Assembly (NCBI RefSeq): GCF_014705705.1
Contig: NZ_JACXLD010000004.1
Coordinates: forward strand, 124,001 to 188,000
Direction: 5' to 3'
DNA from: Spongiibacter pelagi
GTDB taxonomy: Bacteria; Pseudomonadota; Gammaproteobacteria; Pseudomonadales; Spongiibacteraceae
DNA length: 64,000 bases
Below, piece after piece: positions 9,422 through 18,905 of this stretch; within the stretch, counting starts at the first letter, position 1, and each line of letters starts with the position of its first letter. Below the pieces are notes generated by a model. It was given only the letters and a program-made list of their open reading frames with translations, had not been told where the DNA came from and ran no database searches. A program made the translations under genes and the position numbers.

Positions 9422-9518
9422 GCTTTGCTAGGCGTATAGTGCTTTCGGTTATTCAGGGCGGCGCTATTATGCACAGTAAGAGGAAGTGACTCCAGTTTTA
9501 ATCTGAGGGCTGTTAAGG

Positions 9519-11993
9519 ATGACGGCTTTTGCCTTGGCCATGTGCCTTACGGCGTATTTGCCAGTATTGCTGCCTGCAAGTTGGCCGCTAAGCGCGGCGG
9601 CGGCAGTGGTTTTGCCGTGTCTATTTTGTAAGTATGGCTTGTGTAAGTACGGTTTTTGTAAGTACGGGTTTTGTCGCGAGAATGTGCGGCTAAGCGGCTC
9701 TTACTATCTTTCTTTTATCTGCGCCTGCCTTGGTGCGGCTTATTTTTCCGCAAACGCCCAACAGCGCCTAGAGCAGGTATGGCCTGAGTCTTTGGCCGGG
9801 CAAGATGTGAATGCGGAGGTCGAGATTGTATCCTTGCCGGAAGCCTTGTCCGGTGGACGTCGCGGCCCGCAATTTCGTTTTGATGCCCGCTTGTTAGAGG
9901 GGCAGTGTTTTGCGCTTCCCGGCACGCCAGAGTCTTTATTTTGTCCGCCGGGGGAGCCGCGCCTCAGACTCAATAGTTATCTTCCTCAGAATTTCAAACC
10001 CGGTGGCCGTTATCAACTGCGGCTGCGCTTATGGCCGCCAGATGGCCGACATTCGCCGGGTGCGTTTAATTACCAGCGCTGGTTGTGGGCCAGTGCTTAT
10101 TCGGCTACGGCTTATGTTCCGGAGTTTTACACGTATCTCGGGCAGTCGACCCATGCGCGAGCGAAATTTATGGCTTGGCGACAATCATTGCTGACAGAAC
10201 TTCAGCCGCTATTTGAACTGCGTTCCCAAGAGGCCTTAATTAAAGCGTTGTTGTTTGCGGATCGCAGTGGGATGAGCAGCCAACACTGGCGAGTATTTTC
10301 TCGCACCGGAACCAGTCACTTAATGGCCATCTCAGGGATGCACCTTGGCATGGTGTTCGGCTGGATATTGCTGTTAGCGCGAGGGCTGCAGCTGTTTTCC
10401 CGTGGGGGAAGCCGCTGGCGGTGGGGCAGTGTGCTACTGGCTTGGCTGACAACATTGGTTTACGCCGGAATGGCCAATTTTACGCTGCCAACTCAGCGCG
10501 CCTTGATCATGCTCGCGGTATTGACGCTGGGCTTAGCCAGTGCGCGCTTCGTCCCTCCTTGGCGAGGATTATCATTGGCGCTTTTGCTGGTGTTGCTGCT
10601 TGATCCGCTGGCCAGCCATAGTGCGGGTTTTATCCTGTCTTTCAGTGCGGTAGCGGTCTTGTTGCTGGTGTTTTCCAGTTATCGCGGCAGGACGCAAACC
10701 TCCGTGTTTTCACACTTGCTTAAGGCGCAGTTGGTGTTGGGTGTGGGGTTGTTGCCGGTCTCATTAGCGATGAATTTTTGGCACAGCTCGGTCGCGCTGC
10801 CGGCGAATATGATTGCTATTCCGCTGATGACTTTTCTGATTTTGCCGCTGTTACTGCTGTCGGTCTTGCTGTTTTTAATACTGCCGTCGGCGGGCTTGGT
10901 GCTGATGAGCGGGGCCAATTGGGTGTTGCAGGGCTTGATGGAAATTCTCCATGCGTTCTCTGAGTTTGCACCGAACTGGCAACCTGCCAATGGCGCTTGG
11001 GTAATAATCGGCTTGTTGCTGGTCGCGTTTATTTTACTTCTGCCAAGAGGAATGCCGGGGCGTTGGCTGATGCCTCCGCTATTACTTTTACTACTATTTT
11101 GGCCATCGAGAGAAATTAAAAAAGAACGTTTTGAAGTCACGGTATTGGATGTGGGGCAGGGCTTGTCGGTTTTGGTGAAAACGCAATATCACGCCTTGCT
11201 CTACGATGTCGGCCCTGATTTCGATAGTGGCTTTAATAGCTTTGACGGAATTATTTGGCCTTATTTAAGAAAAGCGGGGGTGGATGATTTAGATGCGGTG
11301 GTGCTGAGTCATGGCGATCGCGACCACGCGGGTTCTTTATCAGCTTTGCTGGCACAGTTACCGGTTGCGCAAATAGTCAGTGGCGAGCCGCTGCGAATAC
11401 GCTCGCAGTTAGCCGAGGCTTTGCCCTTGGTGTTCACTGAGGTGCAAAACTGCCATTCGGTAAATCAGCCAATTTCGTGGACTTGGGATGACGTTGAATT
11501 TCAATTTATGAGTGTTGCCGCGCAGTTAAGTCTTACTTTCGAGAACAAAGGGCCAAAAGTGAAGTCGAACAATCGCTCATGTGTGCTGAAAATCAGTTCG
11601 TCAAACGGAACGGCGCTAATCACGGGTGATATAGAAAAAGGGGTAGAAGAACCGTTGCTTGCCAAGTTTGGCTCAAACCTGCAAAGCGGCTTATTGATTG
11701 CGCCGCACCACGGCAGCCTTACGTCCTCGTCCGAGAAATTTATAGCAGGGGTTAATCCCCAGCTTGCGGTATTTTCGGCCGCCCGCTTTAACCGATATCG
11801 CCATCCTCGGAGGGAAGTGCAGGCCCGCTATTGTGCGCGAGGCGTGCAGCTCGCGAGCACGGGACTGCAGGGCAGTTTGCGCTTTGAGTCGGGGCCGGGC
11901 GGCTGGCGTGTGGCAGATCAGGGCCGGCGCAAAAAATATTTTTGGCAGCGTCAACCAGAGGAAATGTGTGTAATTTCCCAAAAGGGCGATTAA
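9519..11993 (+). CDS. comEC: DNA internalisation protein ComEC/Rec2
   Basis: Inner-membrane channel for uptake of single-stranded DNA in natural transformation, 824 residues. The N-terminus has several helices, then an OB-like periplasmic domain (around 90-210), the Competence domain with many membrane segments (SHLMAISGMHLGMVFG near 265 and following), and a C-terminal metallo-beta-lactamase domain with LDVGQGLSVLV, LSHGDRDHAGSL and APHHGSL. ATG 9519 directly follows TAAGG. Residues 37-51 are encoded by three tandem 15-bp units giving a CKYG[LF] repeat, which is unusual. Together with the pilus ATPase at 22.4 kb this hints at competence, but no other com genes are present. Confidence 0.92.
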   Translation: MTAFALAMCLTAYLPVLLPASWPLSAAAAVVLPCLFCKYGLCKYGFCKYGFCRENVRLSGSYYLSFICACLGAAYFSANAQQRLEQVWPESLAGQDVNAEVEIVSLPEALSGGRRGPQFRFDARLLEGQCFALPGTPESLFCPPGEPRLRLNSYLPQNFKPGGRYQLRLRLWPPDGRHSPGAFNYQRWLWASAYSATAYVPEFYTYLGQSTHARAKFMAWRQSLLTELQPLFELRSQEALIKALLFADRSGMSSQHWRVFSRTGTSHLMAISGMHLGMVFGWILLLARGLQLFSRGGSRWRWGSVLLAWLTTLVYAGMANFTLPTQRALIMLAVLTLGLASARFVPPWRGLSLALLLVLLLDPLASHSAGFILSFSAVAVLLLVFSSYRGRTQTSVFSHLLKAQLVLGVGLLPVSLAMNFWHSSVALPANMIAIPLMTFLILPLLLLSVLLFLILPSAGLVLMSGANWVLQGLMEILHAFSEFAPNWQPANGAWVIIGLLLVAFILLLPRGMPGRWLMPPLLLLLLFWPSREIKKERFEVTVLDVGQGLSVLVKTQYHALLYDVGPDFDSGFNSFDGIIWPYLRKAGVDDLDAVVLSHGDRDHAGSLSALLAQLPVAQIVSGEPLRIRSQLAEALPLVFTEVQNCHSVNQPISWTWDDVEFQFMSVAAQLSLTFENKGPKVKSNNRSCVLKISSSNGTALITGDIEKGVEEPLLAKFGSNLQSGLLIAPHHGSLTSSSEKFIAGVNPQLAVFSAARFNRYRHPRREVQARYCARGVQLASTGLQGSLRFESGPGGWRVADQGRRKKYFWQRQPEEMCVISQKGD
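9627..9671 (+). repeat. Three tandem 15-bp units inside comEC
   Basis: The units read approximately TGTAAGTACGGTTTT and encode CKYGL-CKYGF-CKYGF; a fourth Cys follows at 9672. The repeat is in frame and lies between the first membrane helices of ComEC. Confidence 0.85.
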
Positions 11994-12066
11994 CGGCCTT
12001 CTGCCTATGCCGGGGGCTGCGTATAATGCCTGCCAACTAAATTTTATAAAGAGAAAGAGATACGCC

Positions 12067-12717
12067 GTGCTTGAACTTGTTAAAGCAGGTGGCTGGTTAA
12101 TGCTACCGATCATCTTGTCTTCTATTGTCGCCATGGCGATCTGTGTCGAACGCTTTCTGGCCCTTAATCCTGAAAAAATTGCGCCGCGCAAATTGTTGAA
12201 TCAAGTTTGGGGCTGGATGCAGCAGAAACAACTCGATGCGGACAAAATCCGTCAATTGCGAGCGGGCTCACCACTGGGCCAAATTTTGGCGGCGGGCTTG
12301 GCTAATGCCAAATATGGCCGCGAGGTGATGAAAGAAAATATTGAAGATGTCGCCTCCCATGTGGTCCATGAAATGGAGCGCTACTTGAATGCGCTTGGCA
12401 CCATCTCTGCGGTTACGCCTTTGCTGGGTCTGCTCGGTACGGTATTGGGTATGATTCGGGTATTCAGCGAGATCATGGTTCAAGGCACCGGCAATGCCGG
12501 GGTGTTGGCCGGCGGCATTTCAGAGGCTCTGATTACTACTGCCTCGGGTCTGTGCGTTGCGATTCCTGCGCTGATTATGCACCGCTATTTTTTGCGCCGT
12601 ATCGATACCATTGTGGTGACCATGGAACAGGATGCAATTCGCTTGATTAACGCGGTTCATGGCGATGTGAAAATTCAAGGCGCCGCAACCGCAGCAGAGA
12701 CAGGTACAAACGCGTGA
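12067..12717 (+). CDS. exbB: MotA/TolQ/ExbB family proton channel
   Basis: A 216-residue energiser subunit with three membrane helices: VKAGGWLMLPIILSSIVAMAI at the N-terminus, then ISAVTPLLGLLGTVLGMIRVF, and a third near ALITTASGLCVAIPALIMHRYFL. GTG 12067 is preferred because the AAGAGAAAGAG stretch lies just upstream and the protein then begins exactly at the first helix. It is followed by an exbD gene with a GTGA overlap. The pair uses proton-motive force to drive an outer-membrane process. The location beside comEC, msbA and lpxK is the same as in Pseudomonas; the outer-membrane partner is unknown. Confidence 0.85.
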   Translation: MLELVKAGGWLMLPIILSSIVAMAICVERFLALNPEKIAPRKLLNQVWGWMQQKQLDADKIRQLRAGSPLGQILAAGLANAKYGREVMKENIEDVASHVVHEMERYLNALGTISAVTPLLGLLGTVLGMIRVFSEIMVQGTGNAGVLAGGISEALITTASGLCVAIPALIMHRYFLRRIDTIVVTMEQDAIRLINAVHGDVKIQGAATAAETGTNA

Positions 12718-13142
12718 ACTTTAAGCGCCAGCGCGTCGATGATAATGGCATCAATCTGACGCCGCTGATCGACGTTGTATTCCTACTGCTGATTTTCTTT
12801 ATGGTTTCCACCACCTTCACCAAGGAGAGCCGCTTGCAATTGGAATTGCCCAGCGCCGAAGGTGAAGCAGCGGTAGAGCAGCCCGAACAAATTGAAATTG
12901 TTATCAATGCGGCCGGACAGTATGTGGTCAATCAGCAACGTTTATTGAGCGATGATGTTGGCGGATTGATGGCGACCTTAACTGAGGTCAGTGCGGGCAA
13001 TACCGAGCTGCCGTTGATTATCAGTGCCGATGCTGCAACGCCGCATCAGGCGGTAATTACTGCAATGGATGCCGCTGGACGACTGGGCTTTGCCAAATTA
13101 AAAATAACCACCCAACAGCCGGATGCTGGCGGACAGCCATGA
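12714..13142 (+). CDS. exbD: ExbD/TolR family protein
   Basis: A 142-residue partner of the ExbB-type channel. It has a short cytoplasmic start, a single helix with the conserved proton-conducting Asp (NLTPLIDVVFLLLIFFMVSTTF), and a periplasmic domain of about 100 residues. It begins with a GTG sharing bases with the exbB stop and ends in an ATGA overlap with msbA, so all three are translated together. Confidence 0.88.
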   Translation: MNFKRQRVDDNGINLTPLIDVVFLLLIFFMVSTTFTKESRLQLELPSAEGEAAVEQPEQIEIVINAAGQYVVNQQRLLSDDVGGLMATLTEVSAGNTELPLIISADAATPHQAVITAMDAAGRLGFAKLKITTQQPDAGGQP

Positions 13143-14938
13143 GCCAAAATCAATCTGACTTTAAAATTTACCTGCGCCTACTTAAATATGTGGTGCCATT
13201 TTGGCCGTATTTTGTACTGAGTATTCTGGGTTTTTCCATGTACTCCGGCGTGCAGGTTTTGCTAGCCGATATGATGCAACTGATTGTCGATTATATCGGT
13301 GGCAATATCAGCGCAGGCGAAGGCGGGGTAATGTCGCGGCTGATTCATCGGGTTGGCGGTGAAGAGTTTCGACTTGAAGATGCGCGCACCGCAATTGTGG
13401 TGTTATTGATTGTGTTGGGCTTGTTGCGCGGATTGGGCTTTTTTGCCGGTAACTATTTTATCGCCAATGTTTCCCTGCGACTGGTGCATGTGCTGCGTTG
13501 CGAATTGTTCGAAAAAATGCTGTTTATGCCCAGCGCCTATTACGACCGCAATTCAACTGGCGCACTGATTTCTAAAATTACCTTCAATGTCGAGCAGGTC
13601 ACTGGGGCGGCGGTCAACGCGCTTAAAGTGGTGATGCGCGAAGGTACATTTACGATTGGCTTGGTGGCTTACCTGCTGTTTATCAATTGGAAACTCACCA
13701 CGATTTTTGTGTTTGCTTTCCCCATGATCGGCGTAACGGTGTGGTGGGTTGGTAAACGTTTCCGCAAGCTCAGTCGCAATATTCAAAACGCGATGGGTGA
13801 GGTGAATTCAGTCACCAATGACAGTATCAGCGCCTACCGCGAAATTCGTCTTTATGGCGGTGCGGAGTATGAAAATAATCGCTTTGAAAAAGCCAGCCAG
13901 CGCAATCGCAATCAGAATTTGAAAATGTCGTTTTACAACGCCATTAGCCCTACGGTGATTCAATTTCCGGTGGTGGTGGCCACGGGCGTATTGATCTGGA
14001 TTGCCTTGGGATTGACCGATGCCATGACGCCGGGATCATTTGTGGCCTATTTATCTGCGGCCTTGTTTTTGCCCAAGCCGATCCGTCAGCTGGCGGAAGT
14101 GTCCAGTGTGATTCAAAAAGGCTTGGCGGCAGCGCAGGATATTTTTGAATTTCTGGATACGCCCCAGGAAACCGATAAGGGTACGGTTGAAGCCGAGCGC
14201 TTGCGGGGCGATATCAGTATTCGCAATTTGAACTTCCGTTACGGCCCTGATTTGGAGCCGGTATTGCGCAATATCAATCTGGACGTGACCGCAGGCACTT
14301 CGCTGGCTTTGGTCGGGCTTTCTGGTTCGGGTAAATCCACTTTAGTCAGTTTGATCTCGCGTTTTTATCAGCATGAAGAGGGCGAAATTAAGCTCGACGG
14401 TGTGGATGTTCGCGACTATCGCCTGACCAATTTACGGGATAATTTGGCCTTAGTGACACAACAAGTGACGCTGTTTAACGATACGGTTTATAACAATATT
14501 GCCTACGGCAGTATGGCTAATGCCAGCCGGGAAAGTGTGATTGCGGCACTGGAAGCCGCTCATGCTATGGACTTCATCAACGAGCTGCCAGAAGGGCTGG
14601 AAACCGAGATTGGTGAAGACGGCGTGATGTTGTCTGGCGGTCAGCGTCAGCGCTTGGCGATTGCTCGGGCCTTCCTTAAAAATGCGCCGATTTTGATTTT
14701 GGATGAGGCCACTTCTGCGCTGGATAATCAGTCGGAAAGTTTGATCCAAGCCGCAATGCAAGATGTGATGAAAGGGCGTACTACCATTGTTATCGCCCAC
14801 CGCCTGAGCACCATTGAAAATGCGGATCAGATTGTGGTGATGGAGTCTGGCAAAATTCTTGAGCAGGGTAGTCATCAAGAGTTGCTGGCACTGCAACAGC
14901 GTTACTTCCAGCTCTATAACAAAAACTTCGAGGAATAA
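13139..14938 (+). CDS. msbA: Lipid A export ABC transporter MsbA
   Basis: Flippase that moves core-lipid A across the inner membrane, 599 residues, a half-transporter. The N-terminal six-helix domain spans about residues 1-330. The nucleotide-binding domain carries Walker A VGLSGSGKST, Q-loop LVTQQ, signature LSGGQRQRLAIARAFL, Walker B ILILDEATSALD and the switch histidine in IAHRLST. Location directly before lpxK and kdsB supports MsbA over other exporters of this fold. It starts in an ATGA overlap with exbD. Confidence 0.92.
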   Translation: MSQNQSDFKIYLRLLKYVVPFWPYFVLSILGFSMYSGVQVLLADMMQLIVDYIGGNISAGEGGVMSRLIHRVGGEEFRLEDARTAIVVLLIVLGLLRGLGFFAGNYFIANVSLRLVHVLRCELFEKMLFMPSAYYDRNSTGALISKITFNVEQVTGAAVNALKVVMREGTFTIGLVAYLLFINWKLTTIFVFAFPMIGVTVWWVGKRFRKLSRNIQNAMGEVNSVTNDSISAYREIRLYGGAEYENNRFEKASQRNRNQNLKMSFYNAISPTVIQFPVVVATGVLIWIALGLTDAMTPGSFVAYLSAALFLPKPIRQLAEVSSVIQKGLAAAQDIFEFLDTPQETDKGTVEAERLRGDISIRNLNFRYGPDLEPVLRNINLDVTAGTSLALVGLSGSGKSTLVSLISRFYQHEEGEIKLDGVDVRDYRLTNLRDNLALVTQQVTLFNDTVYNNIAYGSMANASRESVIAALEAAHAMDFINELPEGLETEIGEDGVMLSGGQRQRLAIARAFLKNAPILILDEATSALDNQSESLIQAAMQDVMKGRTTIVIAHRLSTIENADQIVVMESGKILEQGSHQELLALQQRYFQLYNKNFEE

Positions 14939-14940
14939 GC

Positions 14941-15921
14941 GTGGCGCTTGAGCACGCTTTGAATCGCGCCTGGTATTCCACGCCGGGTTTATTGTGGTTG
15001 CTGCTGCCACTGGAAGGTCTGTTTCGTTTAATCAGTTCTGCTCGTCGTCGTTGGACTCAGCCGCAAGATTGTGGCGCGCCGGTCGTGGTGGTTGGTAATA
15101 TCGCCGTGGGCGGCAGTGGCAAAACTCCGGTGGTGATTGCCGTTGCCGAGGCCTTGCAGGTGGCGGGATTTAAGCCCGGTATAGTCAGTCGCGGCTACGG
15201 CGGTAAAGCCGAGCAGTATCCCTATTTATTATCCGAAACCAGCCTGCCAGAACAGGCTGGCGATGAACCTTGTTTAATCTATCAGCGCATCGGCTTGGCG
15301 ATGGCGGTAGCACCAGATCGAGTCGCCGCAGGGCGCTTGTTGGTAGAACAATATGGCTGTGATGTGATTATCAGTGATGATGGTTTGCAGCATTATCGAA
15401 TGGCGCGCAAAGTTGAAATTCTAGTGGTAGATGCGCAGCGCGGTTTTGGTAATGGCCATTGCCTGCCGGTAGGGCCATTGCGGGAGCCGGTAAGTCGTCA
15501 TAACAAGGTTGATCTCTGTGTTTTCAATGGTAAGGGAAGTTTGAAGCTCAATAGACCTAGTTTTGATATGGCGTTGAAGCCGTCCAAGCTGGTCAATCTA
15601 TATAGCGGAGAAAGTCGTAGCATTGAGCAGTGGCCTAGCAGTGAAATGCAGGTGAATGCGATTGCGGGAATTGGTCATCCCCAGCGATTTTTCGATACGC
15701 TGGGTGGGCTTGGTTTCAGTGTTTCTGGCAGAGGCTTACCCGATCACCATCAGCCGAATGCGGACGATTTGGATTTTGGAAATTCTAAGCCGCTAATCAT
15801 GACCGAAAAAGACGCGGTAAAATGCCGACATCTTGCTCAGCCTCATCATTGGATGCTGCCGGTTGATGCACAAATTGATCCTCAGTTTTACCAGCAGTTA
15901 ATCGCGTTATTGCGCGCTTGA
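14941..15921 (+). CDS. lpxK: Tetraacyldisaccharide 4'-kinase LpxK
   Basis: Phosphorylates the 4' position of the lipid A disaccharide precursor at the inner membrane, 326 residues. A membrane-anchoring N-terminus ([18 protein letters not shown]) precedes the P-loop [29 protein letters not shown] and LPVGPLREP are further family signatures. The start is GTG 14941, two bases after the msbA stop. The window lacks the small Trm112-like gene often found between lpxK and kdsB. Confidence 0.93.
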   Translation: MALEHALNRAWYSTPGLLWLLLPLEGLFRLISSARRRWTQPQDCGAPVVVVGNIAVGGSGKTPVVIAVAEALQVAGFKPGIVSRGYGGKAEQYPYLLSETSLPEQAGDEPCLIYQRIGLAMAVAPDRVAAGRLLVEQYGCDVIISDDGLQHYRMARKVEILVVDAQRGFGNGHCLPVGPLREPVSRHNKVDLCVFNGKGSLKLNRPSFDMALKPSKLVNLYSGESRSIEQWPSSEMQVNAIAGIGHPQRFFDTLGGLGFSVSGRGLPDHHQPNADDLDFGNSKPLIMTEKDAVKCRHLAQPHHWMLPVDAQIDPQFYQQLIALLRA

Positions 15922-15956
15922 ACCCCAGTGGATTTGAACCGCTTCAGGAGTATTTT

Positions 15957-16715
15957 GTGAGCTATACCATCATTATTCCCGCCCGTTTTGCTTCTAGTCG
16001 CTTACCGGGAAAGCCGCTGTTGGAAATTGCCGGCTTGCCGATGATTCAGCATGTGTGGCAGCGAGCGCAAACGAGTAAAGCCGCACGTGTGGTCATAGCC
16101 ACTGAAGATCAGCGGGTTTTTGATGCCTGCTCGGCCTTTGGTGCCGAGGTGGTAATGACCGATGCCGGGCATGAGTCGGGTACGGATCGCCTGCAAGAGG
16201 TGGTTAGTAAACTCGGTTTGGCAGACGATGAAATTGTGGTCAATGTGCAGGGCGATGAACCGTTGATTCCCGCCGAAGCGATTGAGCAAGTGGCGGCTAA
16301 TTTGGCGGCTAATTCTGAGGCGGGAATCGCTACTTTGGCGGAACCGATTACTGATGTGGAAACGGTATTTAACCCTAATGCGGTTAAAGCGGTGATCGAT
16401 AATCAGGGCTTTGCGCTCTATTTTAGTCGCGCGCCGATACCGTTTAATCGGGATGATTGGTCCACGGGCCAGCCGAGCCAAATGCCGGAAGCACCGGTAT
16501 TTCGACATATTGGTATCTATGCCTACCGCGTGGGATTTCTGCATCAGTTTGTGCAATGGCCGCTGGGGCGTTTGGAAGCCTGTGAAAAATTGGAGCAGTT
16601 GCGGGCCATGGAAAATGGCGTGCGTATTCATATCGCGGCTGCTTGCGTGGATATACCCGGTGGGGTGGATACCGAGGCAGATCTTGAAAATGTTCGCCGT
16701 TTGATGGGAGTCTAA
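15957..16715 (+). CDS. kdsB: CMP-KDO synthetase (3-deoxy-manno-octulosonate cytidylyltransferase)
   Basis: Activates KDO with CTP for attachment to lipid A, 252 residues. Signatures are [16 protein letters not shown] near the N-terminus, [20 protein letters not shown] and the [17 protein letters not shown] region. GTG 15957 is taken as the start because CAGGAG lies six bases upstream and the protein begins at the family's usual position; the frame is open upstream to a TTG at 15918 overlapping lpxK. One base separates it from the phosphatase gene. Confidence 0.94.
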   Translation: MSYTIIIPARFASSRLPGKPLLEIAGLPMIQHVWQRAQTSKAARVVIATEDQRVFDACSAFGAEVVMTDAGHESGTDRLQEVVSKLGLADDEIVVNVQGDEPLIPAEAIEQVAANLAANSEAGIATLAEPITDVETVFNPNAVKAVIDNQGFALYFSRAPIPFNRDDWSTGQPSQMPEAPVFRHIGIYAYRVGFLHQFVQWPLGRLEACEKLEQLRAMENGVRIHIAAACVDIPGGVDTEADLENVRRLMGV

Positions 16716-16716
16716 A

Positions 16717-17190
16717 ATGAGCGTGTCGGTGCTGTTTGTGTGTTTGGGAAATATTTGTCGCTCACCGACAGCGCACGGTGTGTTTGAGCAAATGTTGCTA
16801 GAGCAGGGCTTAGCTGAACAGGTTGAGGTCGATTCTGCCGGTACCGGCGATTGGCATATTGGTCGGCCGCCAGATGCGCGTATGCAGGCCGCCGCTAAAC
16901 AGCGGGGCTATGATCTTTCGCATTTGCGCGCCCGGCAAGTCAGCGCTCAGGACTTCCACAATTTTGACTATGTGCTCGCCATGGATAAGAGTAATTTCTC
17001 AGACCTACAAGCCATGCAGCCGCACAATAGCCGAGGCAAGTTGAGTTTGTTTTTGGATTTTGCGCCGCAACAACATTTGCGCGAGGTTCCCGACCCTTAC
17101 TATGGTGGCGAAGCCGGATTTTACGAAGTTATTGATCTCGTTGAAGCTGCCGCGCAAGGCTTGTTGAATGATATACGCCAAACACGTTAG
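16717..17190 (+). CDS. Low-molecular-weight protein tyrosine phosphatase
   Basis: A 157-residue cytosolic phosphatase. The active-site loop C-X5-R is CLGNICRS (Cys9, Arg15) and the general acid is the Asp of VPDPYYGG. The length matches the family. It sits between kdsB and murB, an arrangement shared with Pseudomonas, but the substrate is not known. Confidence 0.92.
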   Translation: MSVSVLFVCLGNICRSPTAHGVFEQMLLEQGLAEQVEVDSAGTGDWHIGRPPDARMQAAAKQRGYDLSHLRARQVSAQDFHNFDYVLAMDKSNFSDLQAMQPHNSRGKLSLFLDFAPQQHLREVPDPYYGGEAGFYEVIDLVEAAAQGLLNDIRQTR

Positions 17191-17192
17191 TC

Positions 17193-18230
17193 ATGTCGAA
17201 ATCAGTGATTCCCGAAATACGTGAGCAAGTTGATTTACAGCCGTTCAACACCCTGTCTTTGCCGGTGTGGGCAGATTATTTTTGTACCGTTCACGATACC
17301 GCTGAGCTAAAAGCTGCCCTAGGTTTTGTCAATGAAAAGCAGTTGCCGGTTTGTCTGCTCGGCGGTGGCAGTAACAGCGTTTTTAAGGGGGATTTCCCCG
17401 GTCTGGTGATACAGATTGCGCTGAAAGGGATTACTTGCGAGGAGCAGGGCACGCGCCGATTGGTGTCGGTCGCTGCCGGGGAGAACTGGGATCATTTTGT
17501 GCGACATTGCCTGCACTCCGGCTGGTATGGCATTGAAAACCTGATCGCGATTCCCGGCAGTGTGGGTGCGGCGCCTATTCAGAATATTGGTGCTTATGGT
17601 GTTGAATTAAGCGCCTGCCTGCATTCGGTAACAGGCGTACATATCGATTCGTTGCAAGAGCAAACCCTCAGCGCGGCGGAATGTGAGCTTGGCTATCGAG
17701 ACAGTGTGTTTAAGAACCGTTTGCGCGACAAATTTGTGATTACTGAGATAAGCCTCGAACTTTCTAGTGACGCGCAAGCGCAATTGCAGTATCCCGCTTT
17801 GAAAGAGGCCTTGCCTGACCATTATCCACCAACCCCGGAGCTGGTGGCGCAAACGGTGGAGGTCGTCCGCGCTAGTAAATTACCCGATCCCGCAACTGAA
17901 CCCAATGCGGGCAGTTTTTTCAAAAATCCGATTATTGATGTCGAGCAGGCTGAACAACTGCTTAAGCAGTTTCCCGATTTGCCCCATTGGCCTATTGCCG
18001 AGGGTAAGGTTTCGGGCAAGGTTAAATTAGCGGCGGCTTGGTTAGTGCAGCACTGTGGCTGGAAAGGCCGGCGAATGGGGCCGGTTGGTGTGCATCCCAA
18101 ACAGGCGATTGTGCTTGTGAATTATGAGGGCGGTTCAGCGGCGGAATTACTGGCACTGGCTACGGCGATTCAGCAAGAGGTGTTCAACACCTTCAGCGTA
18201 TCGCTGGATATTGAGCCCCGTGTTTATTAG
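17193..18230 (+). CDS. murB: UDP-N-acetylenolpyruvoylglucosamine reductase MurB
   Basis: FAD enzyme that reduces UDP-GlcNAc-enolpyruvate to UDP-MurNAc in peptidoglycan synthesis, 345 residues. Visible are NTLSLPVWADYF at the N-terminus, the FAD-binding LGGGSNSVF, GIENLIAIPGSVGAAPIQNIGAYG, the catalytic-Ser motif GSFFKNP and a C-terminal domain with VGVHPKQAIVLVNYEGG. The length fits the type I (E. coli-like) form. Its 3' end overlaps the AlkB-like gene. Confidence 0.95.
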   Translation: MSKSVIPEIREQVDLQPFNTLSLPVWADYFCTVHDTAELKAALGFVNEKQLPVCLLGGGSNSVFKGDFPGLVIQIALKGITCEEQGTRRLVSVAAGENWDHFVRHCLHSGWYGIENLIAIPGSVGAAPIQNIGAYGVELSACLHSVTGVHIDSLQEQTLSAAECELGYRDSVFKNRLRDKFVITEISLELSSDAQAQLQYPALKEALPDHYPPTPELVAQTVEVVRASKLPDPATEPNAGSFFKNPIIDVEQAEQLLKQFPDLPHWPIAEGKVSGKVKLAAAWLVQHCGWKGRRMGPVGVHPKQAIVLVNYEGGSAAELLALATAIQQEVFNTFSVSLDIEPRVY

Positions 18231-18828
18231 TGGGAGCAATGCCCCGCTGGCGGACGAAATCATTGAGCTAGACGGTTCTCGTCTGCTGTATTTTAGAAAC
18301 TATATTTCCGATCCTGATGCTTGCTATAACGCGCTGCTTGAACAGAGCCACTGGCAGCAACCTGAGCTGACCATTTTTGGCCAAACACGAAAGGTGAGGC
18401 GTCTGGTGAGTTTTGTGGGCGATCCCGGTGTGGCTTATCGCTATAGTGGACATCGTCATTTTGCTGATCCTTGGCCCGGCATACTCAGCGACATCAATCG
18501 CCAACTTCACAGTGATTTTGAGTTTGGCTTTAATAGCGCGCTGTTAAATTATTATCGCAATGGCAGCGAAGGCATGGGCTATCACAGCGACGACGAACCA
18601 GAGCTCGGCCCCGCGCCGGTTATTGCCTCGCTTAGCTTGGGTTGCGAAAGGGATTTTGTTTTTCGTCGCAAAGGCGGCGGTCGACAACAACTGAGCTTGC
18701 CTTTGGCTCATGGTTCACTGTTATTAATGTTGCCGCCCTGTCAGCGAGATTGGCAGCACGCCTTGCCTGAACGTAAGCGAGTTAAAGCGGGGCGGATTAA
18801 TCTCACCTATCGGCGGATTTTTGCTTAG
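18220..18828 (+). CDS. AlkB-like 2-oxoglutarate/Fe(II) dioxygenase
   Basis: Probable DNA or RNA dealkylation repair enzyme, about 202 residues from GTG 18220, which overlaps the murB end by 11 bases. The jelly-roll motifs are present: NYYRNGSEGMGYHSDDE (HxD iron ligands, the H and D in HSD), SLGCERDFVFRRK, the distal iron histidine probably in WQHALPE, and the 2-oxoglutarate-binding RINLTYRR at the C-terminus. The pattern resembles the ALKBH2/3-like group. The frame is open upstream to 18124, but that part lies inside murB and is very basic, so it is unlikely to be translated. Confidence 0.82.
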   Translation: MFISGSNAPLADEIIELDGSRLLYFRNYISDPDACYNALLEQSHWQQPELTIFGQTRKVRRLVSFVGDPGVAYRYSGHRHFADPWPGILSDINRQLHSDFEFGFNSALLNYYRNGSEGMGYHSDDEPELGPAPVIASLSLGCERDFVFRRKGGGRQQLSLPLAHGSLLLMLPPCQRDWQHALPERKRVKAGRINLTYRRIFA

Positions 18829-18905
18829 CTTTCACAATCGCCTGCTAGGTCTTGGTGCATTTCTGTCTTGGTGGTATCTTCTTCGCGTCTGCGATAGGAA
18901 AAAAA

